Part shown: positions 1 through 8,602 of the stretch, one piece after another | Position numbering within the stretch: position 1 is the stretch's first letter | Layout: every line of letters begins with the position of its first letter | Assembly: GCA_016719535.1 (NCBI GenBank) | Contig: JADJYX010000001.1 | Location: forward strand, 124,001-188,000 | From: Rubrivivax sp. | Lineage (GTDB): Bacteria; Pseudomonadota; Gammaproteobacteria; Burkholderiales; Burkholderiaceae_C | Reading direction: 5' to 3' | DNA length: 64,000 nucleotides | Program-made: the position numbers and the translations under genes | Notes under the pieces: generated by a model | Told to the model about the DNA's origin: nothing | What the model saw: only the letters and a program-made list of their open reading frames with translations | Database searches by the model: none

Positions 1-1
1 C

Positions 2-2158
2 GGCGTGCTGATGGCCTACCGCGCCGCGCAGCTGCCGCCGGCCGCGCTGCGCCGCCAGCGCGGCGACGTCGACGCCGGCCGCGCCGTGCAGCTCACGCTC
101 GACGGCCTGGACGACGCGCAGACGCTGGCGCTGGTGCAGGCCTTGTCGGGGTCGACCGGGGGCGTGCTGTTCAGCCAGCGCCTGCACCGGGCCACCGCGG
201 GCAACCCCTTCTTCCTGCTGGAGACGCTGCGCCACCTGCAGCAGCAGGGGGTGCTGCAGGCCCACCCGGCCGGCGGCTGGCGCACGCCCTTCGACGCCGC
301 CACCACCGACTATGCGGAACTGCCGGTGCCGCCCACCGTGCGCGACGCGGTGCGCGCCCGCGTGCGGGCGCTCGGCGAGGCGCCGCAGCGCCTGCTCGAG
401 GCCGCCAGCCTGCTGGCCGGCCGCTTCGATGCGCGCAGCCTGCAGGACGTGACCACCCTCGACGAGGACCGGCTGCTGGCCGCGCTGGCCCATGCCGGTG
501 CGGCGCAGCTGGTGGTCGAGGACGAAGCCGGCTGGCGTTTCGTCCACGACCTGGTGCCGCAGTGCCTGGCGGCTGCCATCGGCCCGGCGCGCCGGCGTGC
601 CCTGCACCGGCGGCTGGCCGCCAGCCTGGCACGCACCGGCGCCGCGCCGGCGCTGGTGGCCTCGCACCAGGAGGCCGCCGGCGAGATCGACGCCGCCGGC
701 CGCGGCTACACCGCCGCTGCCGAGTCGGCGCTGCGCGTGCATGCGCTGGCGCAGGCGCTCGGTCACTGGGACGACGCCTTGCGCTGCGGCGCGCAGGGGG
801 CCGCGGCCGCGGCGATCCACCTCGCCCGTGCCGCGGTGCACCGCCGGCGCGGCGACCCGCAGGCGGCGCAGGCCGCACTCGACGCGGCCGCGCGCGCGGT
901 GCAGGACGCCGGCGCTGACGACGCGGCGCAGCGCGGCCGTGCCGAGGTGCAGCTGGCGCGTGCCGAGGCCTGGGTCGAAGCGCGCCCCGACGATGCGCTG
1001 GCGCTGCTCGACGCCCTCGAGCCGGCGCTGCCCGGCTGGCCGCCGGCGCTGCAGGCGCGCGCGCGGCAGCTGCGCTGGCGCGTGCTGACCTATGCCGAAC
1101 GGCTGCCCGAGGCCACCGAGATGCTGCGCCAGGCGATCGCCAGCCTGCACCGGGTGCCGGGCGAGGAGGCGCGCCGGGCCGGGCTGCTGGACACGCTGGC
1201 GCGCGCGCGGCTGCGCGCCGGTGACCTGCCCGGCTGCGCGGCCGCCAGTGACGAGGCCGTGGCGCTGCTCGAAGCCGCCGACCTGCCGGCGCCGCTGGCC
1301 GACGCGCTGACGCTGCAGGCGGTGGCGGCCCTCTTTGCCGGCGAGCCCGAGCGTGCGCGCGACCGCCTGCTGCGCGCGCGCGAACTGGCGCGGCGCTGCG
1401 GCCATGTGCCGGCGCAGCGGGCAGCCCTCCTCAACCTCGTCAAGCTGGCTGCCGATGCCGGCGATACCGCGCAGGCCAGCGCGCTGCTGGACGAGGGCGA
1501 GGCGCTGGCGCCCGGCTTCGAGCATGCGCGTGCCGAGCAGGCCTTTCGCGAGGCGCGCTTCTACGTGCAATACCTGCGCGGCGATCTGCCCGCGGCGCGC
1601 GCCTCGGCCGCGCGCCTGATCGAGGCCGTCGAGCGCGTGGCCGGGCACAGCGAGCGCATCGGCGCACGCCATGTGGTGGTCGACCTGCACCTGCTGGCCG
1701 GCGAGCTGGACGCTGCCCGCCGCCTGCTGGCCGATGCGCAGGCCCTGAGCGATGCGCAGGCCGCGGGCGCCGGTGGCGGCCACTTCCAGGTCCAGCAGGC
1801 CGCCAAGATGGCCTGGCTGCGGCTGGCCGAGGGCGACCCGCAGGCGGCCCTGGCGCTGCTGGCGCGCTCGGCGCCGCCGCAGCGGCTGGAGGATGCAATC
1901 GCCTTCGCCTGGATCGGCAGCGCGGCCGCACGGACCCTGGGCGACGGACCCGAAGCGCGCCGCTGGCTGGCGCGCGCGGTCCCCGGCGATGCCGCGCCGA
2001 CCGACCAGCAGGCCCTGTGGCTGCTGCAGGCGCTGGCGCTGGCCGCGGTGGACGGGCAGTCCGATGCCGCGCTGCGTCAGCGCGCCGCCGCGCTGGCATC
2101 CGGCGGCCGCGTGCCGGCGCAGCTGGCCGAGCGCCTGCGGCGTGCCCTGGCGGGCTGA
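2..2158 (+). CDS. AAA ATPase/TPR regulatory protein, C-terminal part (cut by window edge)
   Basis: The frame is open to the left edge, so only the C-terminal ~718 residues are seen. The first ~200 residues look like the end of an AAA_16/STAND ATPase module (ATAGNPFFLLETLRHLQQQG, followed by a winged-helix-like stretch). The rest is almost entirely Ala/Leu/Arg-rich helical repeats of TPR type. Proteins with this end usually begin with a cyclase, kinase or BTAD domain, which lies outside the window, so the input and output cannot be named. The architecture resembles the cyclase-AAA-TPR protein at 25866-28958. TPR assignment is from composition and periodicity; no Walker motifs are present in this part. 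Confidence 0.7.
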   Translation, partial: GVLMAYRAAQLPPAALRRQRGDVDAGRAVQLTLDGLDDAQTLALVQALSGSTGGVLFSQRLHRATAGNPFFLLETLRHLQQQGVLQAHPAGGWRTPFDAATTDYAELPVPPTVRDAVRARVRALGEAPQRLLEAASLLAGRFDARSLQDVTTLDEDRLLAALAHAGAAQLVVEDEAGWRFVHDLVPQCLAAAIGPARRRALHRRLAASLARTGAAPALVASHQEAAGEIDAAGRGYTAAAESALRVHALAQALGHWDDALRCGAQGAAAAAIHLARAAVHRRRGDPQAAQAALDAAARAVQDAGADDAAQRGRAEVQLARAEAWVEARPDDALALLDALEPALPGWPPALQARARQLRWRVLTYAERLPEATEMLRQAIASLHRVPGEEARRAGLLDTLARARLRAGDLPGCAAASDEAVALLEAADLPAPLADALTLQAVAALFAGEPERARDRLLRARELARRCGHVPAQRAALLNLVKLAADAGDTAQASALLDEGEALAPGFEHARAEQAFREARFYVQYLRGDLPAARASAARLIEAVERVAGHSERIGARHVVVDLHLLAGELDAARRLLADAQALSDAQAAGAGGGHFQVQQAAKMAWLRLAEGDPQAALALLARSAPPQRLEDAIAFAWIGSAAARTLGDGPEARRWLARAVPGDAAPTDQQALWLLQALALAAVDGQSDAALRQRAAALASGGRVPAQLAERLRRALAG

Positions 2159-2241
2159 AGCGCCGCCCTGCAACGCATTTTCAACGCCCGCGCGGGACGA
2201 TGCATCCGTGGGGCGCCGGCGCGCCCCGGGAGCGACGACCC

Positions 2242-2460
2242 ATGCACCTGGCAGCACCGGCCCGCAAGCCCCGGCCGCAGCGCGGACCCGCGCTGCGGCT
2301 GCACCTGCGGCTGGCGGGCGAGGGCCAGCAGCGCCGCTGGCAGGCCGAGCTGCTGGGCGCGCCGCCCGGCGGGCCGCGGCACTTTGCGTCGCTGCCGGAC
2401 CTGATCCGCTGGCTGGCCCAGCTGGAATGGCAGACGGCGTCGACGCCGGGCCTGAAGTGA
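2242..2460 (+). CDS. small conserved hypothetical protein
   Basis: A 72-residue reading frame starts at ATG 2242, about 10 bases after a GGAG. It is rich in Arg and Pro at the N-terminus and ends with an amphipathic stretch (HFASLPDLIRWLAQLEW). Longer upstream starts run back into the preceding gene and look like out-of-frame translation. It lies between the AAA/TPR gene and a PEP-CTERM gene on the same strand. No function is recognised. The RBS and the non-random C-terminal half support coding, but it could be spurious. Confidence 0.45.
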   Translation: MHLAAPARKPRPQRGPALRLHLRLAGEGQQRRWQAELLGAPPGGPRHFASLPDLIRWLAQLEWQTASTPGLK

Positions 2461-2509
2461 TCCCCCTGTGATCCCCCTTGTTCGACCCACCACTCGAAGG
2501 AGAAGACCC

Positions 2510-3493
2510 ATGAAGCTGCAACACCTGCTGGCGATCACCCTCGCCGCCGCCGCCGCGGCGCCGGCCTGGGCCGGCGTGGAATCCGCGTCGGGCTACTGGA
2601 CCGGCCTGGGCCCGCAGGACTTTGCGCTGACCGCGGGCAATGGCGTCACGGCCGGCAGCGCGCGCAACTTCAGCGATGCCGGGTCGCCGGCCCTGCCCAA
2701 GGTCGACGGCGCCGCCGGCAGCAGCGCCGATGGCCTGGCCGGGCGGCTGCGCGGGGGCGCTTCGGTCTTCAGCGCGGTCAGCGGCAGCCAGGGCTGGTAC
2801 GACTCGACCTTCTACACCTCGGCGGCCATCACCGACCAGCTGGCGTGGGACGGCCAGACGCCGCTGGCCATCAGCCTGGATGTCGACTGGAGCGCCTTCG
2901 GCGCGCAGGCGCTCGGGCCCGACTACGGCGTGCCGGGCATGGCCAACGTGGCGACGGTGGCGATGCGCTTCGGCTACTACCTGTCGTACCTCGATCCCGT
3001 GATGGGCGAGACGATGCTGGCGCGGCGCACGCTGTCGCGCACGCAGTTCGACCACACGGATGGCAGCGAGGAAACCATCGCCCTGGTGCACACCGACGGC
3101 GTCGATGCGGCGGCCAACATCAGCGGCAGCAGCTACCGGCTGGATGCGACCATCGCGGCACTGGGCTTCGACCCCGGCCTGATCGACGTCACCTTCACGC
3201 TGGGTGTCGACGTCGGCTGCAGCTTCGTTGCCGGCGCGGTGGTCAACCATGGCACCACCTGTGCGGCCAGCGCCGACCTGTGGGGCACGGCCTACGCGGG
3301 CATCCAGGGCAACTTCACGTCGATGAGCGGCTATGCCTATCCCGGCCGCAGCATCGCCCCGCCACCGCCGCCCCATGACGTGCCCGAGCCGTCGGGCCTG
3401 GCGCTGGCGGCGGCAGCCCTGGGCATGCTCGGCTGGCGGCGCCGCGGGGCGGCCGGCGGCCCTACAGCCAGGGGTACAGGCGCCCGGGGTTGA
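2510..3493 (+). CDS. PEP-CTERM sorting domain protein
   Basis: Translation from ATG 2510 (AAGGAG seven bases upstream) gives 327 residues with a cleavable signal peptide (MKLQHLLAITLAAAAAAPAWA) and a C-terminal PEP-CTERM signal: VPEPSGLALAAAALGMLGW followed by Arg-Arg-Arg. Such proteins are exported by Sec, processed by an exosortase and often end in exopolysaccharide or biofilm matrix. No exosortase is encoded in this window. The mature domain is Gly/Ser/Asp-rich with predicted beta character and no recognised fold. Roughly 15 residues follow the Arg cluster, because the stop at 3491-3493 lies inside the 3' end of the convergent glcE gene. A slightly longer start at 2468 is less likely, since it adds a charged leader before the signal peptide. 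Confidence 0.85.
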   Translation: MKLQHLLAITLAAAAAAPAWAGVESASGYWTGLGPQDFALTAGNGVTAGSARNFSDAGSPALPKVDGAAGSSADGLAGRLRGGASVFSAVSGSQGWYDSTFYTSAAITDQLAWDGQTPLAISLDVDWSAFGAQALGPDYGVPGMANVATVAMRFGYYLSYLDPVMGETMLARRTLSRTQFDHTDGSEETIALVHTDGVDAAANISGSSYRLDATIAALGFDPGLIDVTFTLGVDVGCSFVAGAVVNHGTTCAASADLWGTAYAGIQGNFTSMSGYAYPGRSIAPPPPPHDVPEPSGLALAAAALGMLGWRRRGAAGGPTARGTGARG

Positions 3494-4559
3494 GAACGCC
3501 GTCGGGGTCGAAGGCGGTCTTCAGCTGGCGCTGGATGCGCGCCAGCGCCGGCGTCAGCGGCGCAAAGACACCGGCGCCCTTGTCGGCGCCGCGGAACAGC
3601 ACCGCATGCCCGCCCACTGCCGCGGCGGCCTCGCGCAGCTGCGCTGCCGGCGTGCTGGTGCACAGCCAGCGCTGGGCGCCGCCCCACTCGATCAGCTGTT
3701 CGCCGCTCAGCGCCAGCGGCGGCGCCGTCTGCGGCACCGACAGCCGCCACAGCGTGGCGCCGCCGGCCACCGCCTTCAGCGCGCCGACGAAGAATTCGTC
3801 GTGCTGGTCGCGCAGCCCGGCCCAGAAGCCGGCCGCCAGCGCGGGGTCGATGGCCTCGCCGCCGAGCGTGCGGCAGGCGGCATCCACCGCTGCGTGCGCG
3901 CCGGCCAGGCGCAGCACCAGCATGCCGTCCCACCAGGCGCTGGCGGCCAGCGGCAGCGGCTGGCCGCCCCACTGGTTGAGCCTGGCGAGCGCCGCCGCCT
4001 GCTCGAGCTCGAAGCGCAGCGTGGCCGTGGCCACCGGCTGCGGCAGCACCTTCAGCGACACCTCGGCAATCACCCCCAGCACGCCCATCGACCCGGCGAG
4101 CAGCCGCGACACGTCGTAGCCGGCAACGTTCTTCATCACCTGGCCGCCGAAGCTCAGCACCTCGGCCTTGCCGTTGACGAGGGTGGCGCCGAGCACATAG
4201 TCGCGCACGCCGCCGGCGCTGGCGCGCGCCGGGCCGGCCAGGCCGGCGGCCACCATGCCGCCGACGGTGGCACCGGGACCGTGGCGGGGCGGCTCGAAGG
4301 GCAGCCACTGGCCCTGCCCGGCGAGCGCCGCCTCCAGCTCGGCCAGCGGCGTGCCGGCACGCACGGTGACGACCAGTTCGCTGGGCTCGTAGCTGCTGAT
4401 GCCGGCCAGCGGCCGCACGTCCAGCGGCTCGCCCTGCGGGGCCTCGCCGTAGAAGGACTTGGTGCCGCCGCCGCGGATGTCGAGCCGGCCCCCGGCGGCG
4501 CGGGCGGTCTGGATCTGGTCGATCAGGCGATCGAGTGCGGGGTCGGCGGTGGGCGTCAT
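3462..4559 (-). CDS. glcE: glycolate oxidase subunit GlcE (FAD-binding)
   Basis: The 365-residue protein has a FAD-binding type-4/PCMH fold typical of GlcE: IRGGGTKSFYG near the N-terminus, then ATVGGMVAAGLAGP and the core GGQVMKNVAGYDVSRLLAGS, ending in FDPDGVLNPGRLYPWL. GlcD, GlcE and GlcF together oxidise glycolate to glyoxylate at the membrane. ATG 4559 is preferred; a TTG three codons upstream (4568) is in frame. The gene lies 80 bp downstream of the amidohydrolase at the end of the leftward methyl-transfer operon, about 8.4 kb from glcD, and no glcF follows. The 3' end overlaps the convergent PEP-CTERM gene by 32 bp. Family assignment is strong; the split from glcD is odd. Confidence 0.9.
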   Translation of the reverse strand: MTPTADPALDRLIDQIQTARAAGGRLDIRGGGTKSFYGEAPQGEPLDVRPLAGISSYEPSELVVTVRAGTPLAELEAALAGQGQWLPFEPPRHGPGATVGGMVAAGLAGPARASAGGVRDYVLGATLVNGKAEVLSFGGQVMKNVAGYDVSRLLAGSMGVLGVIAEVSLKVLPQPVATATLRFELEQAAALARLNQWGGQPLPLAASAWWDGMLVLRLAGAHAAVDAACRTLGGEAIDPALAAGFWAGLRDQHDEFFVGALKAVAGGATLWRLSVPQTAPPLALSGEQLIEWGGAQRWLCTSTPAAQLREAAAAVGGHAVLFRGADKGAGVFAPLTPALARIQRQLKTAFDPDGVLNPGRLYPWL

Positions 4560-4639
4560 GGCTTGCAATCATCCGCCATCCGCGCCAGGCCCGCGCCAAG
4601 CCCGCGCCAGGCCCGCGCGACCAGCGGGCGCCGGCATGT

Positions 4640-5851
4640 TCAGGGTGTCGCCGCTGCCGTCACCTCGTGCCCCTGCAGCCACACGCGCCGCGCGCCACGC
4701 AGCGCGCGCGCATCGGCGAAGGGCGACCGCGCCAGCATCAGCGCGTCGAACGGCGCGCCGGGGCGCAGCGTGGCGTGCGCGGCGTCGAAGTGGCGCCGCG
4801 CGGCCGCGGTGGCGGCCTGCAGCACCGCTGCCATCGGCAGGCCGGCTTCGAGGTAGCGGTCGATCTCGTCGAATACCGCCCCGCCGTGCGCCACGCCCAT
4901 GCTGCCGGCGTCGGTGCCCAGCAGCAGCCGCACGCCCAGCGCATGCGCCGCGTGCAGCTGCGCGGCATGCGCGTCGAGGATGCGGCGCAGATGGCCCACG
5001 GTCTGCGCCGACCAGCCCGCGGCCTGCGGCTCGGCCCACTGGAAGTGCACCGGGCAGAAGGTGGGCGTCCAGGCCAGATCGCGGTCGCGCATCTGCAGCA
5101 GGATGTCGCGGCTCATGAAGAAGCCATGTTCGATGGTGTCGACGCCGGCGGCCACGGCCACCCGCAGGCCCTTCTCGCCGCTGCAGTGCGCCATCACCTT
5201 GCGGCCCGCTTCGTGCGCCGCCTGCACGGCGACACCGGCCGCGGCGGCGTCGAACTGCGGCTCGTCGGTCACCGCGCCGGCGTCGAAATCGATGATGCCG
5301 GTGAGGATGATCTTGATCTCGTCGCTGGCCCGCGCCAGCTCGGCCACCGAGCGGCGGATGCTGTCGGCGTCGTCGACATCGGTGGCCATGAAGGCGCCGT
5401 AGCGCCGGGCGCGCTTGATGCCCAGCCCGCCCGAGCGCACGCGCGCCAGGCCGGCGGCAGCGTCGCGCGCCTCGTCGCGCACGCGGTGGTTGATGCCGTG
5501 GCGGTCGCCGGCGTCGCGCACCAGCGTCACGCCGCAGGCCAGCGCCTGGCGCGCGCTGGCACGCGCGGCCTCGGTCAGCACGTCGACCGGCTGCTTCAGG
5601 TGCGCCGAACGGGCGGCCGGGTCGGTGCTGCGGCCATCCAGGAACAGGTGCACATGCGCGTCCACCAGCCCCGGCATGAGGAAGGCGCCGCGCTGCACCG
5701 CGAGGCCCTGTGCGGCCAGCGCCGCGCCCTGGTCGCCGGCGTGCGTGCCGACGAGCCGGCCGTCGGCCACGCGCAGCGTGGCCGCGCCATGGCGCTGCTC
5801 GCCGTCGAACCATTCGTCGACGACGAGCGCGAAGTCCTGTTCGCCGTTCAT
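4640..5851 (-). CDS. amidohydrolase family protein (metal-dependent)
   Basis: A 403-residue amidohydrolase-superfamily TIM-barrel protein. Visible metal-site features are LMPGLVDAHVHLF (HxH on strand 1), the KVMAHCSGEKG and TIEHGFFM histidines, and LLLGTDAGSMG with the strand-8 Asp. This pattern resembles imidazolonepropionase-like or prolidase-like members, whose substrates vary widely. The start ATG overlaps the TGA of the upstream methyltransferase (ATGA), indicating translational coupling and membership of the corrinoid operon. It may hydrolyse the substrate or product of the pathway, or the link may be only positional. Substrate cannot be read from sequence. Confidence 0.8.
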   Translation of the reverse strand: MNGEQDFALVVDEWFDGEQRHGAATLRVADGRLVGTHAGDQGAALAAQGLAVQRGAFLMPGLVDAHVHLFLDGRSTDPAARSAHLKQPVDVLTEAARASARQALACGVTLVRDAGDRHGINHRVRDEARDAAAGLARVRSGGLGIKRARRYGAFMATDVDDADSIRRSVAELARASDEIKIILTGIIDFDAGAVTDEPQFDAAAAGVAVQAAHEAGRKVMAHCSGEKGLRVAVAAGVDTIEHGFFMSRDILLQMRDRDLAWTPTFCPVHFQWAEPQAAGWSAQTVGHLRRILDAHAAQLHAAHALGVRLLLGTDAGSMGVAHGGAVFDEIDRYLEAGLPMAAVLQAATAAARRHFDAAHATLRPGAPFDALMLARSPFADARALRGARRVWLQGHEVTAAATP

Positions 5852-6723
5852 GCCTTGTAGAACTTGCGCACCGCGCGCAGCGCGTTGGTGCCGCTTTGCG
5901 CCAGGAAGTGGCGGTAGGCGCCGAGCACATAGTCGTCGTCGGGCAGCGGCGCGTAGCTGCGCCACGGCGTGCCCAGCACGGTGTCGAAGCCATGCGGCAC
6001 GGTGAGCGTGAGGAAGGCGCATTCGAGCGCATGCTTCAGGTCCGAGCCGTCCACCGCCCGGGGCGGCAGCTGCTGGCCGATGTTGGACAGCCCGCCCATC
6101 ATGTGCACGCCCTTCAGGTCGGGGTCGGCGCCGATGCGCTCGATGGCCTGCACCGTGCTGCGGTTGAGGCCCTCGGTGTCGGCGATGATGGCGCTGACCG
6201 ACATGTCGATGAAGATGTCGTCGGCCGCCAGCCCATGCTGCTGCATCAGCCGCAGCGCGCCGCGGCGTGCGGTGGCGTGGATGTCGTCGGCGGTCTTGTT
6301 GCCCTTGGCCACGCCATCTTCCACGCGCTCGCTGGCCATCAGGATGACCTTGAAGCGGTGCTCGCCGTACAGCTCCATCAGGTCCCAGCGGTGCTCGGTG
6401 ATCGAGTTGACGATCGGCAGCCGCCCGCCGGCCCGCGCCGCGTCATAGGCGGCCAGGCACACCTGCTGCACCTTGCGGCTCGGGAAGTCGAACGACAGCG
6501 GCACCGTCACCACCTGCTGGATGGCGCGGATGACCTGCGCCATCCAGCCGGGGTCGGTGTGTGCGCGCGCGCCGACGTTGACGTTGAGCCAGCTGGCGCC
6601 GGCCTCGGCCTGCCGGACGGCCAGCGCCTGGATGCCGGCCAGGTCCTCCTGGTCGAACAGTGCCCTGGTGCTCTTGAAGCCCGGGTTGATGCGCTCGCCG
6701 ATGATGCGGATGGGGAAGCTCAT
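5848..6723 (-). CDS. methyltetrahydrofolate:corrinoid methyltransferase (MT-II, pterin-binding family)
   Basis: The 291-residue protein matches the dihydropteroate synthase-like pterin-binding fold of MeTr/AcsE/MtvA-type enzymes: IIGERINPGFKSTRALFDQ, ASWLNVNVGARA, PLSFDFPSRKVQQ, NSITEHRWDL and DIFIDMSVSAIIAD. In known O-demethylase systems this component moves the methyl group between the corrinoid protein and tetrahydrofolate. It is ATGA-coupled on both sides, to the RACE-type gene upstream and the amidohydrolase downstream. Ordinary DHPS (folP) is unlikely, given the GERINPGFK signature and the context. Direction in vivo is inferred to be methyl-corrinoid to methyl-THF, because an MTHFR is encoded in the same operon. 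Confidence 0.85.
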   Translation of the reverse strand: MSFPIRIIGERINPGFKSTRALFDQEDLAGIQALAVRQAEAGASWLNVNVGARAHTDPGWMAQVIRAIQQVVTVPLSFDFPSRKVQQVCLAAYDAARAGGRLPIVNSITEHRWDLMELYGEHRFKVILMASERVEDGVAKGNKTADDIHATARRGALRLMQQHGLAADDIFIDMSVSAIIADTEGLNRSTVQAIERIGADPDLKGVHMMGGLSNIGQQLPPRAVDGSDLKHALECAFLTLTVPHGFDTVLGTPWRSYAPLPDDDYVLGAYRHFLAQSGTNALRAVRKFYKA

Positions 6724-8591
6724 GCTGCAAAGCCGATGTGGTGGAGGAAGGTCTTCTGGAAGTCGGCGCGCGCGCTCAACTCGACATAGCGGCATCGGCG
6801 CGCCAGCTCGGCGGCGCGCGCGCGCCGCGGCAGCGAGGCCAGCATCTGCTGCACCCCCAGCCCGGCGGCATTGCCCACCTGCACGAAGCGCTCGCGCGGC
6901 AGCGCGGGCAGCAGCCCGATGGCGACGCAGGCCTCGATGCCGATGTGGGCGCCAAAGGCGCCGGCGATGACGAAGCGGTCGATGCCGGCCTCGTCGATGC
7001 CGGCCTCGGCGGCGAGCAGCCTGACGCCGGTGCGGATGGCCGACTTGGCCAGCTGCACCGCGCGCACGTCGTGCTGGGTGAAGCGCACCGCCGGCACGCG
7101 CGGCGTCTGCGCCGCCAGCGTGATGGCGCGCACGCCCTCGTGCAGGTCGGCATGGGCGGCGGCGACGCGGCCACGGGCATCGATCCAGCCGGCGTGCACG
7201 AAGGCGGCCAGCGCATCGAGCACGCCCGACCCGCACAGGCCCACGGGGCGCCCGCCGCCGATCACCTGCAGCTGCAGCCGCCCATGTGCGATGCGCACAT
7301 GTTCGATCGCACCCGCGGCCGCACGCATGCCGCTGGCGATGTGGCCGCCTTCCAGCGCCGGGCCCGACGGGCACGACGCCGACCAGATGCGCGTGCCGCC
7401 GCCGGCGTGCCGCAGCAGGCTGATCTCGGTGTTGGTGCCGATGTCCATCAGCAGCGTGCTGCCGGCCTGCTGCCACAGCGGCTCGGTGGCCAGCAGCGCG
7501 GCCACATGGTCGCCGCCGATGAAGCCACCCACACCCGGCGCCAGGTGCACGCCGGCAGCGGGTGCCACCTGCAGCCCCAGCTCGGCAGCGCCGATGTCGG
7601 CCGCCTCGGTGCTGGCGGCGACGAAGGGCGCGCGTCCCAGCTGCGCCACCGGCCAGCCGGCCAGCAGGTGCTGCATCGCCGTATTGCCGCACACCACCAG
7701 GTCGGCGATGTCCTGCGGCTGCGCGTCGACGGCGCGCGTGAGCTCCTGCGCGAGGGCGTCGATCACGGCCCGCGCGGCGTCGCGCAGCGCGCCGGCCGCG
7801 GCGGGTGATTGCATCGCGTGGTCGATGCGGCTCACGAGGTCGGCGCCCCAGGCCACCTGCGGGTTCTCCAGCCCCAGGCTGGCCAGGCGCCGGCCGCTGG
7901 CCAGGTCGACGAGGAAGGCGGCGGCATTGGTCGTGCCCAGGTCCACCGCCAGCCCCAGCAGCGGCGCGCCCGGGCGCGCAAAGCCGAGCAGGCGCGGCGG
8001 CGCACCGGCGGCATGCGCGCAGCGTGCCTGCACGTGCCCGCCATGCCGGCGCAGCAGCGCCGGCAGCGCGGCCACGGCAGCGGCGCTGGCGGCGCCGGCA
8101 GCGCTGGCAGCGTGGGTCGGGGGCCAGGCGCGGCGCACGCGTTCGAGGTCGCTGCAGGGCTCGGCCAGCGAGGCCGGCGGCAGCTGCAGCTCGTGTGCCG
8201 ACACCAGCGGCTGCAGCGGCAGCACCGCATCGTCGCCGCCGCGGCGCAGGTCGGCCTGCACCTCGGCGCGGACGATGGGCGCCAGCGAACGCGGCGCCAG
8301 CTCCAGCAGCAGGTCCGAACGCGGCTGCACGCGGCAGGCACGCAGCCATTGGCGGTGTGCCCCCTCGCCGTCGCGGTGCACGCGGCCGTCGAGCACGCGC
8401 ACGACGCAGCTGCCGCAGTGGCCGCGCCCGCCGCAGGCGCCGACGATGCGCACGCCGGCACGGCGCGCGGCAGCCAGCACCGATTCGTCCTCGCGCGCGT
8501 CGACCTCGCGCGCCAGGGCCGCAAAGCGCAGCCGGTGGCGGCGCGGCGGCGCAGCGGCGGGGTCGTCGTCGCGCAGGGGCCCGATCGGCAT
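6720..8591 (-). CDS. RACE-type ATP-dependent reductive activator of corrinoid protein (2Fe-2S + ASKHA, DUF4445)
   Basis: From ATG 8591 the protein has 623 residues. The N-terminus is a plant-type ferredoxin with cysteines at 53, 59, 62 and 86 (GACGGRGHCGSC...RAC). The remainder is an ASKHA/DUF4445 ATPase region: GLAVDLGTTNAAAFLVDL, VVCGNTAMQHLLAG, SGPALEGGHIASGMRA, GLCGSGVLDAL and FVIAGAFGAHIG. RACE proteins use ATP and an electron to return inactive Co(II) corrinoid to Co(I). Its presence strongly implies a true corrinoid methyl-transfer pathway subject to accidental oxidation. It starts 11 bp after the upstream gene and its stop overlaps the start of the MT-II gene. An AAGG lies about 10 bases before the start. 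Confidence 0.88.
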   Translation of the reverse strand: MPIGPLRDDDPAAAPPRRHRLRFAALAREVDAREDESVLAAARRAGVRIVGACGGRGHCGSCVVRVLDGRVHRDGEGAHRQWLRACRVQPRSDLLLELAPRSLAPIVRAEVQADLRRGGDDAVLPLQPLVSAHELQLPPASLAEPCSDLERVRRAWPPTHAASAAGAASAAAVAALPALLRRHGGHVQARCAHAAGAPPRLLGFARPGAPLLGLAVDLGTTNAAAFLVDLASGRRLASLGLENPQVAWGADLVSRIDHAMQSPAAAGALRDAARAVIDALAQELTRAVDAQPQDIADLVVCGNTAMQHLLAGWPVAQLGRAPFVAASTEAADIGAAELGLQVAPAAGVHLAPGVGGFIGGDHVAALLATEPLWQQAGSTLLMDIGTNTEISLLRHAGGGTRIWSASCPSGPALEGGHIASGMRAAAGAIEHVRIAHGRLQLQVIGGGRPVGLCGSGVLDALAAFVHAGWIDARGRVAAAHADLHEGVRAITLAAQTPRVPAVRFTQHDVRAVQLAKSAIRTGVRLLAAEAGIDEAGIDRFVIAGAFGAHIGIEACVAIGLLPALPRERFVQVGNAAGLGVQQMLASLPRRARAAELARRCRYVELSARADFQKTFLHHIGFAA

Positions 8592-8602
8592 GGCCACGGC
8601 CT

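Noticed and set aside
3333..4856. Long rightward open frames opposite glcE and many others opposite real genes
   Set aside because: They are Arg/Pro/Ala-rich frames typical of the antisense of GC-rich genes, with no domain pattern.
5848..6723. Dihydropteroate synthase (folP)
   Set aside because: The GERINPGFK and NVNVGAR signatures and the operon context match methyl-THF methyltransferases; no folate-synthesis neighbours.
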